64,000 nt of DNA from the NCBI RefSeq assembly GCF_900451005.1, contig NZ_UGIB01000001.1:930001-994000 (forward strand), read 5' to 3'. The notes beneath the pieces were generated by a model. The model was given only the letters and a program-made list of their open reading frames with translations. It had not been told where the DNA came from and made no database searches. Shown in pieces: positions 35,100 through 44,920 of this stretch. The stretch's first letter is position 1. Each line of letters begins with the position of its first letter. The translations under genes were made by a program, and so were the position numbers. This DNA is from Helicobacter fennelliae. GTDB taxonomy: Bacteria; Campylobacterota; Campylobacteria; Campylobacterales; Helicobacteraceae.

Positions 35100-35973
35100 A
35101 TTTTGCCTTTTTATTAGAAGTGTAGGCAAAGTTTGCGGATTTAAAAGGACTAGAATCTTTATGCCTTTCTAGGTCTTTAGCTTTTTGCGGATTAAATTTA
35201 AATTTTTCTTGCTCCTTTAGTATAGGATTTTTAAATTGCATTTTGTCTTTAAGGTTTCTATCACTATAAAATGTTATAATCTCTTCTGCGGATTCAAGGT
35301 GTGAGTCGGCGGTTGTGCCACCGCCTTGTATCTTGCTTACTAGTCTAAATCTAACACCCTCTTTATTTTCCCACTCATAAATTCTAGCTTCTTGTCCGCT
35401 TTTTTGCTTTTCTACAAAAGGCTCATAATCTTTTAAAAAAGCTCTTAAATCTTTCCCTAGATTCACCAACTCTAAATCTGTAATATAGCCCTGTTTTGTA
35501 GGATCTTGTAAATGTTCTATTTTGATATGCTTTGCACCCTTTCCCTTTTGTGAATGCTCTAAATGATAGCCTTGCGTCAATTTTAGGGCTTCATCTACCG
35601 CTCTCAAATCCTTTTGTATCAAAACAGCATTTTTTTCATTATATGCGACATTGTAGATTCCCTTTTGCTCTTTTTTCTCTAGCTCACTTATCATCGCTTT
35701 TGCTTGGACTATTCTGCCACTTTCATTCTGCACGATGTATCTAGGCTCTAGCATACTTAAAAGCGGATATTTTTGCCTTGCTTTCTCAAATCCTTGCGCT
35801 AGTGTGTTTGCTAATTCCCTTGCTACTGCTTCTTTTAGCTTTGGATTATTTTTTAAGTATGTAAAGCCTTGAGTTACCGCCTTGCTTCCCACTGCTCCGC
35901 CTAAAAAGCCCATTGCAAATTTCGCAGGGTCAAAGGTTAGATTCCCATTTTCATCGCGTTCAATCCCGCTCAC
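35074..35973 (-). pseudogene. Polyvalent-protein C-terminal fragment with nuclease-like domain
   Basis: A 299-codon frame starting at a GTG; the frame is open a further ~80 bp upstream (KLQSNAHLGSGLVGG), so the front is lost. Begins with the FDPAKFAMGFLGG linker seen in both giants, then a domain with KGIYNVAYNEKNAVLIQKDL, GKGAKHIKIEHLQDPTKQGY, EWENKEGVRFRLVSKIQGGG and ITFYSDRNLKDKM. The same domain, frameshifted, is at 61326-61878. Probably a PBECR-type toxin end. Confidence 0.6.
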
Positions 35974-36048
35974 ACTCCCACCTACTAATCCACTTCCTAA
36001 ATGGGCGTTAGATTGTAGTTTAATAAATTTATGGTATAATCTAGCTGT

Positions 36049-36148
36049 CTTTAAGCCTTGCTATACGCCTTAACCCAATACTACTAGGGGGCATATAGCT
36101 AAACACGCTCTCATTGGGTAGATTGTGAGAGAGAGGTGAGGCTTAAAG
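36049..36148. repeat. Nested inverted repeat (~100 bp structured element)
   Basis: Outer arms CTTTAAGCCT (36049-36058) and AGGCTTAAAG (36139-36148) are exact complements; inner arms ACCCAAT (36073-36079) and ATTGGGT (36113-36119) also pair. It separates two convergent relics of polyvalent genes. TTTAA next to a hairpin is reminiscent of IS200/IS605-type ends, but no transposase is present. The right arm overlaps the stop of 36143-36325. Confidence 0.5.
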
Positions 36149-36325
36149 GTTTTCTTGCACATATACGATTTTAACCTTATCACTCATCAGTATTTCTTTT
36201 AATCTATTTCTCTTTTTATCAAAATAATATGTTTTAAAATCTACATTTCCACTAGAATCTATTCCTATTCCAAACAAATTCATTAACTTTTTATTCTCAT
36301 CATAAAATGGCTTATAGAAATACAC
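36143..36325 (-). pseudogene. Frameshifted C-terminus of the 1,986-codon giant
   Basis: 60 codons (VYFYKPFYDENKKLMNLFGI, DSSGNVDFKTYYFDKKRNR) that complete a PBECR-type domain begun in the preceding frame (IVEQAREGQSSP). Removing one copy of the 14-bp duplication at 36329-36356 restores a continuous reading frame: REGQSSPSVYFYKPFYDENK. So this is the natural end of 36283-42243, not a gene of its own. Confidence 0.8.
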
Positions 36326-39300
36326 ACTAGGACTACTTTGTCAGGACTACTTTGTCCTTCTCGTGCTTGTTCTACGATAAACAATGGGTCTTTAAAAGTC
36401 TTAAAGAAACCGCCTTTTATGTTTTCTCTATCTGTATTGTGCGTATTATAAGTAAAATGCTTCCACGCACTCTTTATATCCGCTTTCACTTCCTTATAAG
36501 GTGTTTGCATAATTCCTTTATTACCACTTACACTATCAAACAAAGCAGCAAACTCTTCTTTATTTCTAAACTGCGCCTTTGGCATTACTTCCACCTTGCC
36601 ATTTTGCAAGGCAGATTCTATGGCTTGTGCTAATTCTTTGTTAAAAATATCCTTGCTTACTTCTTCCACTTGCTTTTTGCCTTTTAAAAAATCTCGTGTG
36701 TCAATCTTTTGCATTATTTTAGCAAACATTATAGGATTCTTTTCACTCAAAGCCTTATAGTCTTGTTGAATGCTTTTAATAGCTAGTGTAGCGTGTCTTT
36801 GTGCGGACTTATTATTATAAATCTTACTCACCGCTTTGCTTCCTAAGCTTCCGCCTAAAAAGCCCATTGCAAATTTTACAGGGTCAAAGCCTGTTATGTT
36901 TCCGTCCTCGTCCGTTTCAAGCCCATTTAGCGTTCCGCCTACTAAACCCGCTCCTAAGTGAGGGTTAGATTGTAAAATGTTAGGACTTTGTGCGTTAAAG
37001 TAGCTATGCCTTGCACTCTCATCGCTTGGCTTTTCTTTTGTGATTTTACCAGCACTATCCGTCCAACTGTCTTTGTTGTCAATGCTTTTGATTTGCTTAT
37101 TATCAAAGACTACAATATATTTTCGTGGATCATCTTTGCTACCGATTATGCTATCATATCCTGCGGCTTGTAATTTTTGCCTAATTTTTTTGCCCCATTT
37201 CAATTCTTTAACATTTAACGCATACATATAGTTATCAAGTCCATCAGGCATTAACATTGCTCTTAATTCTACAATATCCTCTTTTTCCCAAGTATCATAA
37301 TTTTTCAAATAGCCTTGTCTATCGTAAATTTCATTCATTAAATCATCGCCAATTATCCTTTTTATATCGTTCTTACTTACGCTTTCATCTAACAAATTAA
37401 AAGGTTTTTTGGTATTTATAAACACTTCATAAATTTTGCCTTTACCTAAATTATCATACTCACTTGCCATTCCATAGTTGTTAGCAAACCAAAAACCCCA
37501 GCCGTTGTTGCTTTTTGACATATCAAAAATTTCAAATTCATTTCCGCTTCCGTGATAAAAAACTTTCGGCGTGCCGTCCTCATTTTTAGTGATCGGACTG
37601 CTGTCTTTATGCCATTCTAATAAGTCTTTCGCTTTTTTCTCATCATAATGAAACTTTTGCATTGTAGATTCTATGGTTTGTTGTGGTATAATGTTGTTAG
37701 TATTTGTTGAAGTAGCCTTTTCAACTTCGCTTTGCGAGCTAGGCAAGTTAGTCCTGCGTCTAGCGATACTCTCATCGTTGCCGCTTGTAGAGAGATTGTT
37801 TCCACTCTGCACTTTGTTAGCGACTTGGTCGAAATTCTGCGCTTGGCGGCTTCTTTGATATGCTGTTATTATCCATTGATTATCGCCTGCACCATTAAAG
37901 CCTTTTGATAAACCTACTCTAAATTCATCATTTCCGATTTTGTAAATAATCGTATTTACACCTGCATTTTCTACGATTTTACCATTTGCGATTATTTCGC
38001 CCAAAGCGTTTGCAAGTTTGTCTTGTGCCGTGTCGCCTTTAAAGTCTGCAAAATCGCTTAAATGTTTCTCAATTATCTTTTTAAGTCCTATTTTTTCATC
38101 CCCCCAAACTAAATCAATCTCCCCTGTGCCTGTGGATTTTGCTAAATCATCTCTATAAAACGCTCCTGCGACTTGTCCTTGCTTTTCTGCAAGTAGTTTT
38201 TTCACAGCACCTTGTCCGTCCCTGTAAAACTCCGCGTAATTTGTGCCAAATTCACTCAAAGGCTTTATTTCAAGGGCTTGTTCTATGCTTTGTCTTGGGC
38301 TATTTATTTTAAAGTCTTGGATTTTTGCGATACTTAAGTCTTGGATTTTGACACCTTTTTCTTTGGCTATCATTTCAGGTATAGCTTCATCTCTCAAAAC
38401 CCCCTTATAAAAGAAGTCTTTTAAGTTTTGTTCGCTTATGTATTCAAGGTAGTTATCTTTTGCTAGCATTGGCTTCAAAAAAGGATATATTCTATCCTTT
38501 CTCTTGCTAAATTCCCTCTCAAAGTCTTCGTCTAAGGTTTTAGGCAACTTTTTATCAAGCAGTATTTTCATAAACTCATCATCGCTTAAATCTTCTAAAT
38601 CATAAGCTTTGTATTGTATTTTGTGTAAGGTTTCGCTGACTTTGCTTGGGTGAAAGCTATATATATGAGTGTCTTTTATGTAGCTAAAATTATCTATGAG
38701 TAAATCCAAATCCTGCAAAGCCCTTTGCTTCTGTTTTGGGCTTATGCGTCCTACTTGCTCTGCTTGCTCTATGCCTTCAGTTAAGATTTGCTTGTATTTA
38801 GCTAAGTCATTAGGGCTTTGCTGCTCTAGAAACTGCCATTTCCTATCTAGTTTTTTATTAAGCTCAAACATAAAGTCGCTAAAATTTTCTAAAGTTGTTA
38901 TTTTGTCTTTGTTTGTGCCTTTGGCGGTAAAAAACTCATAGATTTGCTTGGCTTGTTTGGCTCGCAAGGCTTTTTTGGCTTGCGCGCTTGGGCTTAGTTT
39001 GGTTTGGGCTAAGCTTTGAGAGGTAGAATTATCTACTTTTTGCGGGGTAGATTCTATATGTTCTTGTAGCTCCTTATTTTTGTCTATTAACTCTTTTGTC
39101 TCTTTTACACTTTTGCCACTTGCCTTTGCTTGTTTGATTATTTCTTGTGTTGTTTGTGGTATAATGTTGTTGTCAAGTTTGATATTAGACTTAGCTATAT
39201 CATCGTAAGGGTTATGAGCGTTAATCTGATTAGCCGCTTGGCTGTTATAAATCTCTTTTCCCCCTGCTGATATTTTATTGTTTAGTCCATTTTCTGCTTT

Positions 39301-42243
39301 TGGTGCGTTACTTCTAATAATCCATTCACCATTATCATTTCTTGCTACACTTGTGAAGTATTTTTCTTCTCCAAAATTTCTAGCAAAAATCAATGCCCCA
39401 TCGTTTTGTAGAATAATTCTTTGTGGCTGTTCTAGTGTGGGTTTAATCCTATCTAAATATTTTAATCTATTCTCTTTTATAAGCTTTACTAAGCTTCCAG
39501 CATATAGCTTAATATCTTCGCCTTGCAAGATAGAATCTAAAGCTTGTTTTACTTCAGGAGTAAAGTTAGGGATATAAGCTTCATCAAGGTTTTTTAGATT
39601 AAAAGTTTCTAACCATTGCTGTTGCACTTCTTTTGTAACCGTGTGTTCTTTACCTTTTGTAAAGTCAAAAATAATATCGCTAGAATCCACTCCCTTGTGA
39701 TATTGAGCCTTAGCCGAAATATCTAAGCTAGATTCTACTTTTTGCGGGGTAGATTCTTTATGTTCTTGTAGCTCCTTATTCTTTTGTATTAACTCTTTTG
39801 TCTCTTTTACACTTTTGCCACTTGCCTTTGCTTGTTTGATTATTTCTTGTGTTGTTTGTGGTATAGTGCTTTTAGATTCTAGCTCTTTGCTTATTTCTGC
39901 TTTTGTGGTAGGATTAGGTTTAGGATTTATGCCACTACTATGGTTAGCGGGGTATTCAATCTGCAAGTCAGAGGGCTTAGTAGTAGTTCCGCCCGATTCT
40001 AACATATCAGACACGCCAGCAACTTCCTCGCCCTTAAATCCTTTATCATATAAAACTTTTGATTGCTTTATCTTATTTTCGATATTAGATAATTCTCGCC
40101 TTACATGACTACTAAATATCCATTCACCATCATAATTTTTAGCTACACTCATAAAGTAACGATTTTTATCAGAATCTACAAATTCTTTTATAAACAAAAT
40201 TCCCCTGCCATCATCTAATACTTTATTAGGTGTTTCTAAGACTTCCTTAATCTTTGGTATAATATCTAGCCTATCTTTATTTATAAGCTTAACAAGACTA
40301 CCAAATCTAAGCTCAATATCCTTGCCATTTAATACAGAATCTAAAGCTTGTTTTACTTCAGGAGTAAAGTTAGGGATATAAGCTTCATCAAGGTTTTTTA
40401 GATTAAAAGTTTCTAACCATTGCTGTTGCACTTCTTTTGTAACCGTGTGTTCTTTACCTTTTGTAAAGTCAAAAATAATATCACTAGATTCCACTCCCTT
40501 GTGATATTGAGCCTTAGCCGAAATATCTAAGCTAGATTCTACTTTGGATACACTGCTTTGTGGATTAGCTGCTATACTTTGCTTTGGCTTTGACTTGTAA
40601 TTATCCTCAAGCTCTTTTAGCTTTGGAAGTAGTGATATAAGCTCGCTTTGCTCTTTGCTTTTTTGTCCTTGAGAGATAAGTAGAGCTAAAAAATCCTCCA
40701 TATCCGCATCGCTTAAAGATTTGCCATTGCTATCAAAAAGGCTTGGAGAGAGCATTTCTTGCAGATCAGATTTGGCATTTTTGAGGAAGTCAAAAAGCGC
40801 GGTGCTTGGATTTTCTTGACGCAGGAATTTTGAAAGCCCTGCGCCTAAGATTTGGGATTTGAGATCATCAAAAAAGCTAGGATTTAGTGCCATTGAAGTA
40901 TCTTTGCCTTCTTTTGTGAGATCATCAAAGTTTTTGATTCTTGCGATTATGTCGTTATAATCATCAGCCCTGCTAAGTGATTTTTTACTTGTAGAGATAA
41001 TTGCACCTAAAAGATAGTTGTTGAGATTGATATTTTTGAGTGTAGGGTCTTTTGCGATATTATAAAATCCTCCGACATTATCTACAAACATATTCACTAA
41101 TATGCTTTTGTCCTGTGCGCTACCTTTTATGCTATCGAGTGCTTCGATGATGTTTGAGTGGCTGTTTGATTTGCTTAGGTGTGTCAGCAGTGCTAGGGCT
41201 GTTTCATCACGATTGAGCCCTGCGTTTTCTGGGCTTAGTGTTTTGGCGATGATGTTTTTGGCTTCTTCTGGGCTTTTCGCATCGATAAACTCTGGCAATT
41301 TCACAAAATCATCTTTATACTTTGCTACAAGAGCTAAGCTTTTCTCGCCGATTGAGCTTTCTCTGCCGACATTGCTTTGATAGGCAAGGGCTTTTGCGCG
41401 GTCGAGGTCTTGATTATCATCAAGTCTTCGCACAATCATCTCATCATCTTTGAGTTTTACACCAAATTTTTGCTCTAATTGGCTTTTGAGGCTGTTGTTT
41501 GGCTCGCTTAGGATTTCACTTAGGGCTTTGGCTCTGTGATTGCCTACAAGCACTTGCCCATCACTAAGAATCAAAGGCAATCCATTAAACCCGCCCTCTT
41601 GATTGAGTAAAAGCTCGGGTCGGAGATTTGATTTGATATTATCGATTACATTTTGCTGGATTGAAGTGCGCCCTTGCGTGCCTCCAAAGTCAAATTTAGG
41701 CTTAATATCATTGATATTGATGATTGCATAATGCGCGTTGAAAGGCTGGGTATTATCAAGCGCTATGCTTGTCTCTTTTAGTGGTGTGTAGGGTATATCA
41801 TCTTGCTTTGTAAGCATTGTAGCTTCAAGCACACTTTTGCCTTCAGCCTGCTCTTTGTCGCGCAAAATCTGTGCGCGTTTGTCGGCTATAGCTCTAGCGT
41901 TTTGTCGCTCTCTAGCTTCTTTTGCCTGTGCTTCTAGCTTTTGGGCTTGGAGTTGGTTAGGATTTAGTTTTTGGAATACACTTTTTTGAGCTTTTGTGGT
42001 AGAATTTTTTAAATCGCCACTAGCCTCACTCACGCTTGAAGGGCTAGTATTAAGTCCGCTTTCGGTGCGGTTAGGCTGAAGTGGAGGCGATTGATAATTA
42101 TCGGACGCTGTTGTTATCCATTTTTTCTCTTGCTCTTTGTAGTCAAGTGCTATTAAAGCTGTTTTATCTGCGGTTTCTAAAAAAGCTCTATTTTCACCCA
42201 TTCTTAAATTTGCATTTTCTATCAACTCAGGCAAAGAATTCAC
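36283..42243 (-). CDS. Giant polyvalent protein, minus-strand copy (ParB-like, PBECR-like, ART-like)
   Basis: A 1,986-codon frame. The GTG at 42243 is internal: the frame is open to 42,336 and reads KGLAHILKRRKEDYKTQGLS, the end of a PBECR-type domain, so the front is lost. Order: this domain, a helical Gln/Ala-rich stretch, ParB/ddrB-like (about 189-398), two PBECR-like domains, a helical part, one GEIDLVWG-type module (about 1378-1465, a different allele from the plus-strand copies), the ART-like domain (about 1552-1718) and a C-terminal PBECR part cut by a 14-bp duplication. Residues 189-1378 match the plus-strand giant nearly perfectly. Confidence 0.7.
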   Translation of the reverse strand: MNSLPELIENANLRMGENRAFLETADKTALIALDYKEQEKKWITTASDNYQSPPLQPNRTESGLNTSPSSVSEASGDLKNSTTKAQKSVFQKLNPNQLQAQKLEAQAKEARERQNARAIADKRAQILRDKEQAEGKSVLEATMLTKQDDIPYTPLKETSIALDNTQPFNAHYAIININDIKPKFDFGGTQGRTSIQQNVIDNIKSNLRPELLLNQEGGFNGLPLILSDGQVLVGNHRAKALSEILSEPNNSLKSQLEQKFGVKLKDDEMIVRRLDDNQDLDRAKALAYQSNVGRESSIGEKSLALVAKYKDDFVKLPEFIDAKSPEEAKNIIAKTLSPENAGLNRDETALALLTHLSKSNSHSNIIEALDSIKGSAQDKSILVNMFVDNVGGFYNIAKDPTLKNINLNNYLLGAIISTSKKSLSRADDYNDIIARIKNFDDLTKEGKDTSMALNPSFFDDLKSQILGAGLSKFLRQENPSTALFDFLKNAKSDLQEMLSPSLFDSNGKSLSDADMEDFLALLISQGQKSKEQSELISLLPKLKELEDNYKSKPKQSIAANPQSSVSKVESSLDISAKAQYHKGVESSDIIFDFTKGKEHTVTKEVQQQWLETFNLKNLDEAYIPNFTPEVKQALDSVLNGKDIELRFGSLVKLINKDRLDIIPKIKEVLETPNKVLDDGRGILFIKEFVDSDKNRYFMSVAKNYDGEWIFSSHVRRELSNIENKIKQSKVLYDKGFKGEEVAGVSDMLESGGTTTKPSDLQIEYPANHSSGINPKPNPTTKAEISKELESKSTIPQTTQEIIKQAKASGKSVKETKELIQKNKELQEHKESTPQKVESSLDISAKAQYHKGVDSSDIIFDFTKGKEHTVTKEVQQQWLETFNLKNLDEAYIPNFTPEVKQALDSILQGEDIKLYAGSLVKLIKENRLKYLDRIKPTLEQPQRIILQNDGALIFARNFGEEKYFTSVARNDNGEWIIRSNAPKAENGLNNKISAGGKEIYNSQAANQINAHNPYDDIAKSNIKLDNNIIPQTTQEIIKQAKASGKSVKETKELIDKNKELQEHIESTPQKVDNSTSQSLAQTKLSPSAQAKKALRAKQAKQIYEFFTAKGTNKDKITTLENFSDFMFELNKKLDRKWQFLEQQSPNDLAKYKQILTEGIEQAEQVGRISPKQKQRALQDLDLLIDNFSYIKDTHIYSFHPSKVSETLHKIQYKAYDLEDLSDDEFMKILLDKKLPKTLDEDFEREFSKRKDRIYPFLKPMLAKDNYLEYISEQNLKDFFYKGVLRDEAIPEMIAKEKGVKIQDLSIAKIQDFKINSPRQSIEQALEIKPLSEFGTNYAEFYRDGQGAVKKLLAEKQGQVAGAFYRDDLAKSTGTGEIDLVWGDEKIGLKKIIEKHLSDFADFKGDTAQDKLANALGEIIANGKIVENAGVNTIIYKIGNDEFRVGLSKGFNGAGDNQWIITAYQRSRQAQNFDQVANKVQSGNNLSTSGNDESIARRRTNLPSSQSEVEKATSTNTNNIIPQQTIESTMQKFHYDEKKAKDLLEWHKDSSPITKNEDGTPKVFYHGSGNEFEIFDMSKSNNGWGFWFANNYGMASEYDNLGKGKIYEVFINTKKPFNLLDESVSKNDIKRIIGDDLMNEIYDRQGYLKNYDTWEKEDIVELRAMLMPDGLDNYMYALNVKELKWGKKIRQKLQAAGYDSIIGSKDDPRKYIVVFDNKQIKSIDNKDSWTDSAGKITKEKPSDESARHSYFNAQSPNILQSNPHLGAGLVGGTLNGLETDEDGNITGFDPVKFAMGFLGGSLGSKAVSKIYNNKSAQRHATLAIKSIQQDYKALSEKNPIMFAKIMQKIDTRDFLKGKKQVEEVSKDIFNKELAQAIESALQNGKVEVMPKAQFRNKEEFAALFDSVSGNKGIMQTPYKEVKADIKSAWKHFTYNTHNTDRENIKGGFFKTFKDPLFIVEQAREGQSSPDKVVLVCISISHFMMRIKS
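36329..36356. repeat. 14-bp tandem duplication that breaks the giant's reading frame
   Basis: AGGACTACTTTGTC occurs twice in a row (36329-36342, 36343-36356). Fourteen bases shift the frame by two. The first frame ends 17 codons later; the continuation lies in the next frame. Reversible by slippage or recombination. Confidence 0.9.
36854..37696 (-). repeat. Long inverted repeat, partner of 30589-31431
   Basis: The reverse complement of arm A2, covering the ART-like domain. Beyond 36854 the two giants have unrelated C-terminal ends (MSSKSIERLAKN versus SLGSKAVSKIYN). Confidence 0.85.
38111..41679 (-). repeat. Long inverted repeat, partner of 25361-28929
   Basis: The reverse complement of arm A1. 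The partner of arm A2 lies at 36854-37696. Between the inner arms sits a 5.4-kb segment (31432-36853). Confidence 0.85.
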
Positions 42244-42388
42244 AAAGTCTAAAGCCTTGTTTTTTGCCTCACTATCGCTTAAGCCTTGTGTTTTGTAATC
42301 CTCTTTCCTGCGTTTAAGTATATGAGCTAGCCCTTTTTATTTGCGTGCGAATATAGCACAATCGCTTATAAAAAAAGTGATAAAAATG

Positions 42389-43498
42389 ATATGTCTTGAT
42401 AAATTGCAACACACACTCAATAAATACGCTCATAAGCCAAATTTTAAGGAACTTCGGACATTAAGAGCAGAGTTAGAGCAGAAGCTAGAGCCACTTTTGC
42501 ATAAAGAAATCATTAATGAATCAAGCGGACAAATTGCCTCAATCTCAAAAACAACTCTCAAAAAAATAGGCTCAAACCAAGCTCTCCAAAAAAGCATTGA
42601 TAATGGATTTAGCAAAGAAGAGCATTTTTTAGCAGGCAAAAATATTGATAGCCTTTATGAAAAATCTTTTTTGCAACAAACAACAGGAGACCTAAAAAAT
42701 AACGATAAAGCAATAAAAATACATCGTTTTTTGGCAAACGCAACACTTAATGATAAGCCAGCTCAAGCAAAAATACTTGTAAAAGAAAGTATGGATAAAG
42801 ATACAAAAAGAATCTATACACTAGAGTTAGAGGAATTAAAGCCAACTAGCTTAGATCCTACCACCCCGCGAGTAGAGCTAGTCGAAAATACCTCAAAGTC
42901 TAAAGACAAAAGCGGAGCAACTTTTGCGCCCGATGAAGTATCAGCTAATCCTACCACAAATTCTTTGACTTGGAATCAAAGTGGCAATGTTTTGCAGGCG
43001 GTGCTTGAGCTAGGCGAGTCTAAAATCTTGCTCCAAAAAGATGGCTTTGGCAATATCTATGCACGTAGCAGTAGAGCCACACAGCCAAAAAGCTATGATG
43101 AAGCACAGCAAATCGCACTCATCAATGCAAGCGAACAAGCGCGCTTAGAGCAAGAAATCGCAAATCACATACAAGCCCAAAGCTCTACTCAAAATCCATT
43201 AAATCCGTCATTGCGAGGAGGCGAAGCGAGCGATGCAATCCGTCCAGAAAGCCAAAGTGGAGGACTGCGCGATGAAATCGCTCGCAATGACAAAGAGCTA
43301 GGCAATCCTTTGGCAGAGTTTGGGACAAATTACCCGCAATTCTACCACAAAGGCGCGCAGGCAGTGGAGCACTTGCTAAAGACAAGAAGCGGACAAGTGG
43401 CAGGAGCGTTTGAAAAAGAGGGCTTGGGGGATATTGATCTTGTTTGGGGAGATGAGAAAAAGGGTTTCCACCCCCTAGAACTTGCCAAAAATTCCTAA
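42389..43498 (+). pseudogene. Polyvalent protein fragment with an in-frame palindromic element
   Basis: About 369 codons from the ATG at 42389; an upstream TTG at 42341 is also in frame. An N-terminal helical part is followed by a domain resembling large polyvalent-protein-associated domains (NNDKAIKIHRFLANATLNDK, AKILVKESMDKDTKRIYTLE). A linker carries the repeat element at 43207-43291. Then comes the start of a GDIDLVWGDEKKGF PBECR module, which breaks off into HPLELAKNS. So the C-terminus is lost. It is divergently oriented to 36283-42243 with a breakpoint at about 42,338. Confidence 0.6.
43207..43291. repeat. CGTCATTGCGAG-type palindrome inserted in a coding frame
   Basis: GTCATTGCGAG (43207-43217) and CTCGCAATGAC (43281-43291) are exact inverse arms of an 85-bp element that is translated in frame (SLRGGEASDAIRPE, GLRDEIARNDKE). 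Related pieces lie in intergenic DNA at 51172, 54781-54858 and 60174-60310. Confidence 0.8.
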
Positions 43499-43638
43499 AA
43501 ACCGATACAATCAAAAACAAAAACTCTGGAATTTAGATTCTATTTTTGATTATTACTTGCGAGTAGATTTAAAAGCTTGTATGGCAATTTATCAAAAAAA
43601 CTTTGCGTGCGAGTGAGAGATTTTGTTCTCTCACAAAA

Positions 43639-43903
43639 GCTAAAAAAGTTTTAGAAAATTGTCTGCTTGAAGCGGGCGGTGGTTATTTGGTTTGGATATG
43701 GTTAAAAGAGCAAAAGCCCCTATATCTTAGGTTTTTAGGGCTTGTGGCACTTAGCCTATGATATAGTTGCCACTCCAACCTCAGAACTTTGGCAGAGTTT
43801 TTGTCAGCCATGGGGTTTTTTATTGTTTTTCTCTTTTGTGGGTATATTTTTAGATGGCTTTAAGCCCGATAGATATGACTTTTTAGACGTTCTTTTGTCT
43901 TAA
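43639..43903 (+). pseudogene. ynfA: Broken YnfA/UPF0060 small membrane protein
   Basis: The plus strand reads AKKVLENCLLEAGGGYLVWI, WLKEQKPLYLRFLGLVALSL, then a frameshift near 43757, DIVATPTSELWQSFCQPWGF and FLDGFKPDRYDFLDVLLS before a stop at 43901. The GY-VW-WL and KPDR-D phrases are those of the UPF0060 (YnfA) family of four-helix, SMR-like proteins. The first helix is missing and the frame is broken. The preceding 43499-43638 holds nothing I can identify. Confidence 0.6.
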
Positions 43904-43990
43904 TATGGGCGTTTATCATGTGTTTTTCACACGCAGGATGCAATATATAGTATTGATTTGTTAAAATACCAAGAAAATTAGGAGCAACAA

Positions 43991-44920
43991 ATGAGTGTTT
44001 TTGCCTATGACCACAACTTAGGCACCGATAATAATCCCGCCACACATTTTCACATCTTAAACCAAGATTGTAGAAAAGCTTTTAAGGATTTAAAGGATAG
44101 TTCTATTGATTTTATAGTAACCGATCCGCCATATTTCATTGATGGTATGGGGAGCGAATGGAATGATACAAATTTACAAAAAAAGGCGAGTAAAAGTGGT
44201 GTTATAGGTAGTTTGCCTGTTGGAATGAAATTTGATAGAATGCAAGGTGTGAGGTTGCAAGAATTTATGCAACCTTTATGTGAGGAATTTTTTAGAGTAT
44301 TAAAACCCGGTGGTTTTTGTGTGGTGTTTTCCCAAGCCAGACTTTATCATAGAATGGCAATGCCTTTAGATTTAGCAGGTTTTGAAATTAGAGATATGCT
44401 TGCTTGGAAATATGAAGGACAGGCAAAAGCCTTTTCGCAAGTGCATTTTATAAAAAAAGATAAAACATTAAGCAAGGAACAAAAAGAAAGGCTCATTGCT
44501 GAAATGCAGGATTTAAAAACTCCTCAGCTAAAACCTCAAATAGAGCCTATGGTTTTGGCTCAGAAGCCTCGCATTGGCACTTTTGTTGAAAATTATCAAG
44601 TTTATAAACTTGGACTTATAAATAGCAAAGAAAGTTTAGATGGCAAATTTCCGGGCAATGTTATGGAGATTTCTAAACATATAAGAGATAATGAAAGCGG
44701 TGAAAAAATAGCTCATCTTACAAGAAAACCAGTTGCTTTGATTTCACACTTGATAAAACTTTTTACTCAAAAAGGACAAGTCGTGCTAGACCCATTTTTA
44801 GGCAGCGGTTCCTCAGCCCTAGCAGCTTTACAAAATGAACGCAAATTTATAGGTTTTGAGATAGAAAAAAAGTATTGTGATATGGCTTTACAAAGAATAC
44901 AAAACGAGCTTGCAAAATGA
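43991..44920 (+). CDS. Type II DNA methyltransferase (beta class, N6-adenine or N4-cytosine)
   Basis: A 309-residue protein with catalytic motif IV DPPY at residues 45-48 and the AdoMet site (VLDPFLGSGSSALAAL) near residue 257, so motif IV precedes motif I (beta class). EIRDMLAWKYEGQAKAFSQV and LKPGGFCVVFSQARLYHRM are conserved in this group. AGGAG precedes the ATG. The endonuclease start overlaps its stop by 4 nt (ATGA). Recognition site not deducible. The partner nuclease is frameshifted, so the enzyme probably acts alone. Confidence 0.88.
   Translation: MSVFAYDHNLGTDNNPATHFHILNQDCRKAFKDLKDSSIDFIVTDPPYFIDGMGSEWNDTNLQKKASKSGVIGSLPVGMKFDRMQGVRLQEFMQPLCEEFFRVLKPGGFCVVFSQARLYHRMAMPLDLAGFEIRDMLAWKYEGQAKAFSQVHFIKKDKTLSKEQKERLIAEMQDLKTPQLKPQIEPMVLAQKPRIGTFVENYQVYKLGLINSKESLDGKFPGNVMEISKHIRDNESGEKIAHLTRKPVALISHLIKLFTQKGQVVLDPFLGSGSSALAALQNERKFIGFEIEKKYCDMALQRIQNELAK

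Noticed and set aside
42389..43498. A CRISPR or other direct-repeat array near the repeat in this gene
   Set aside because: Only one palindrome, no spaced direct repeats.
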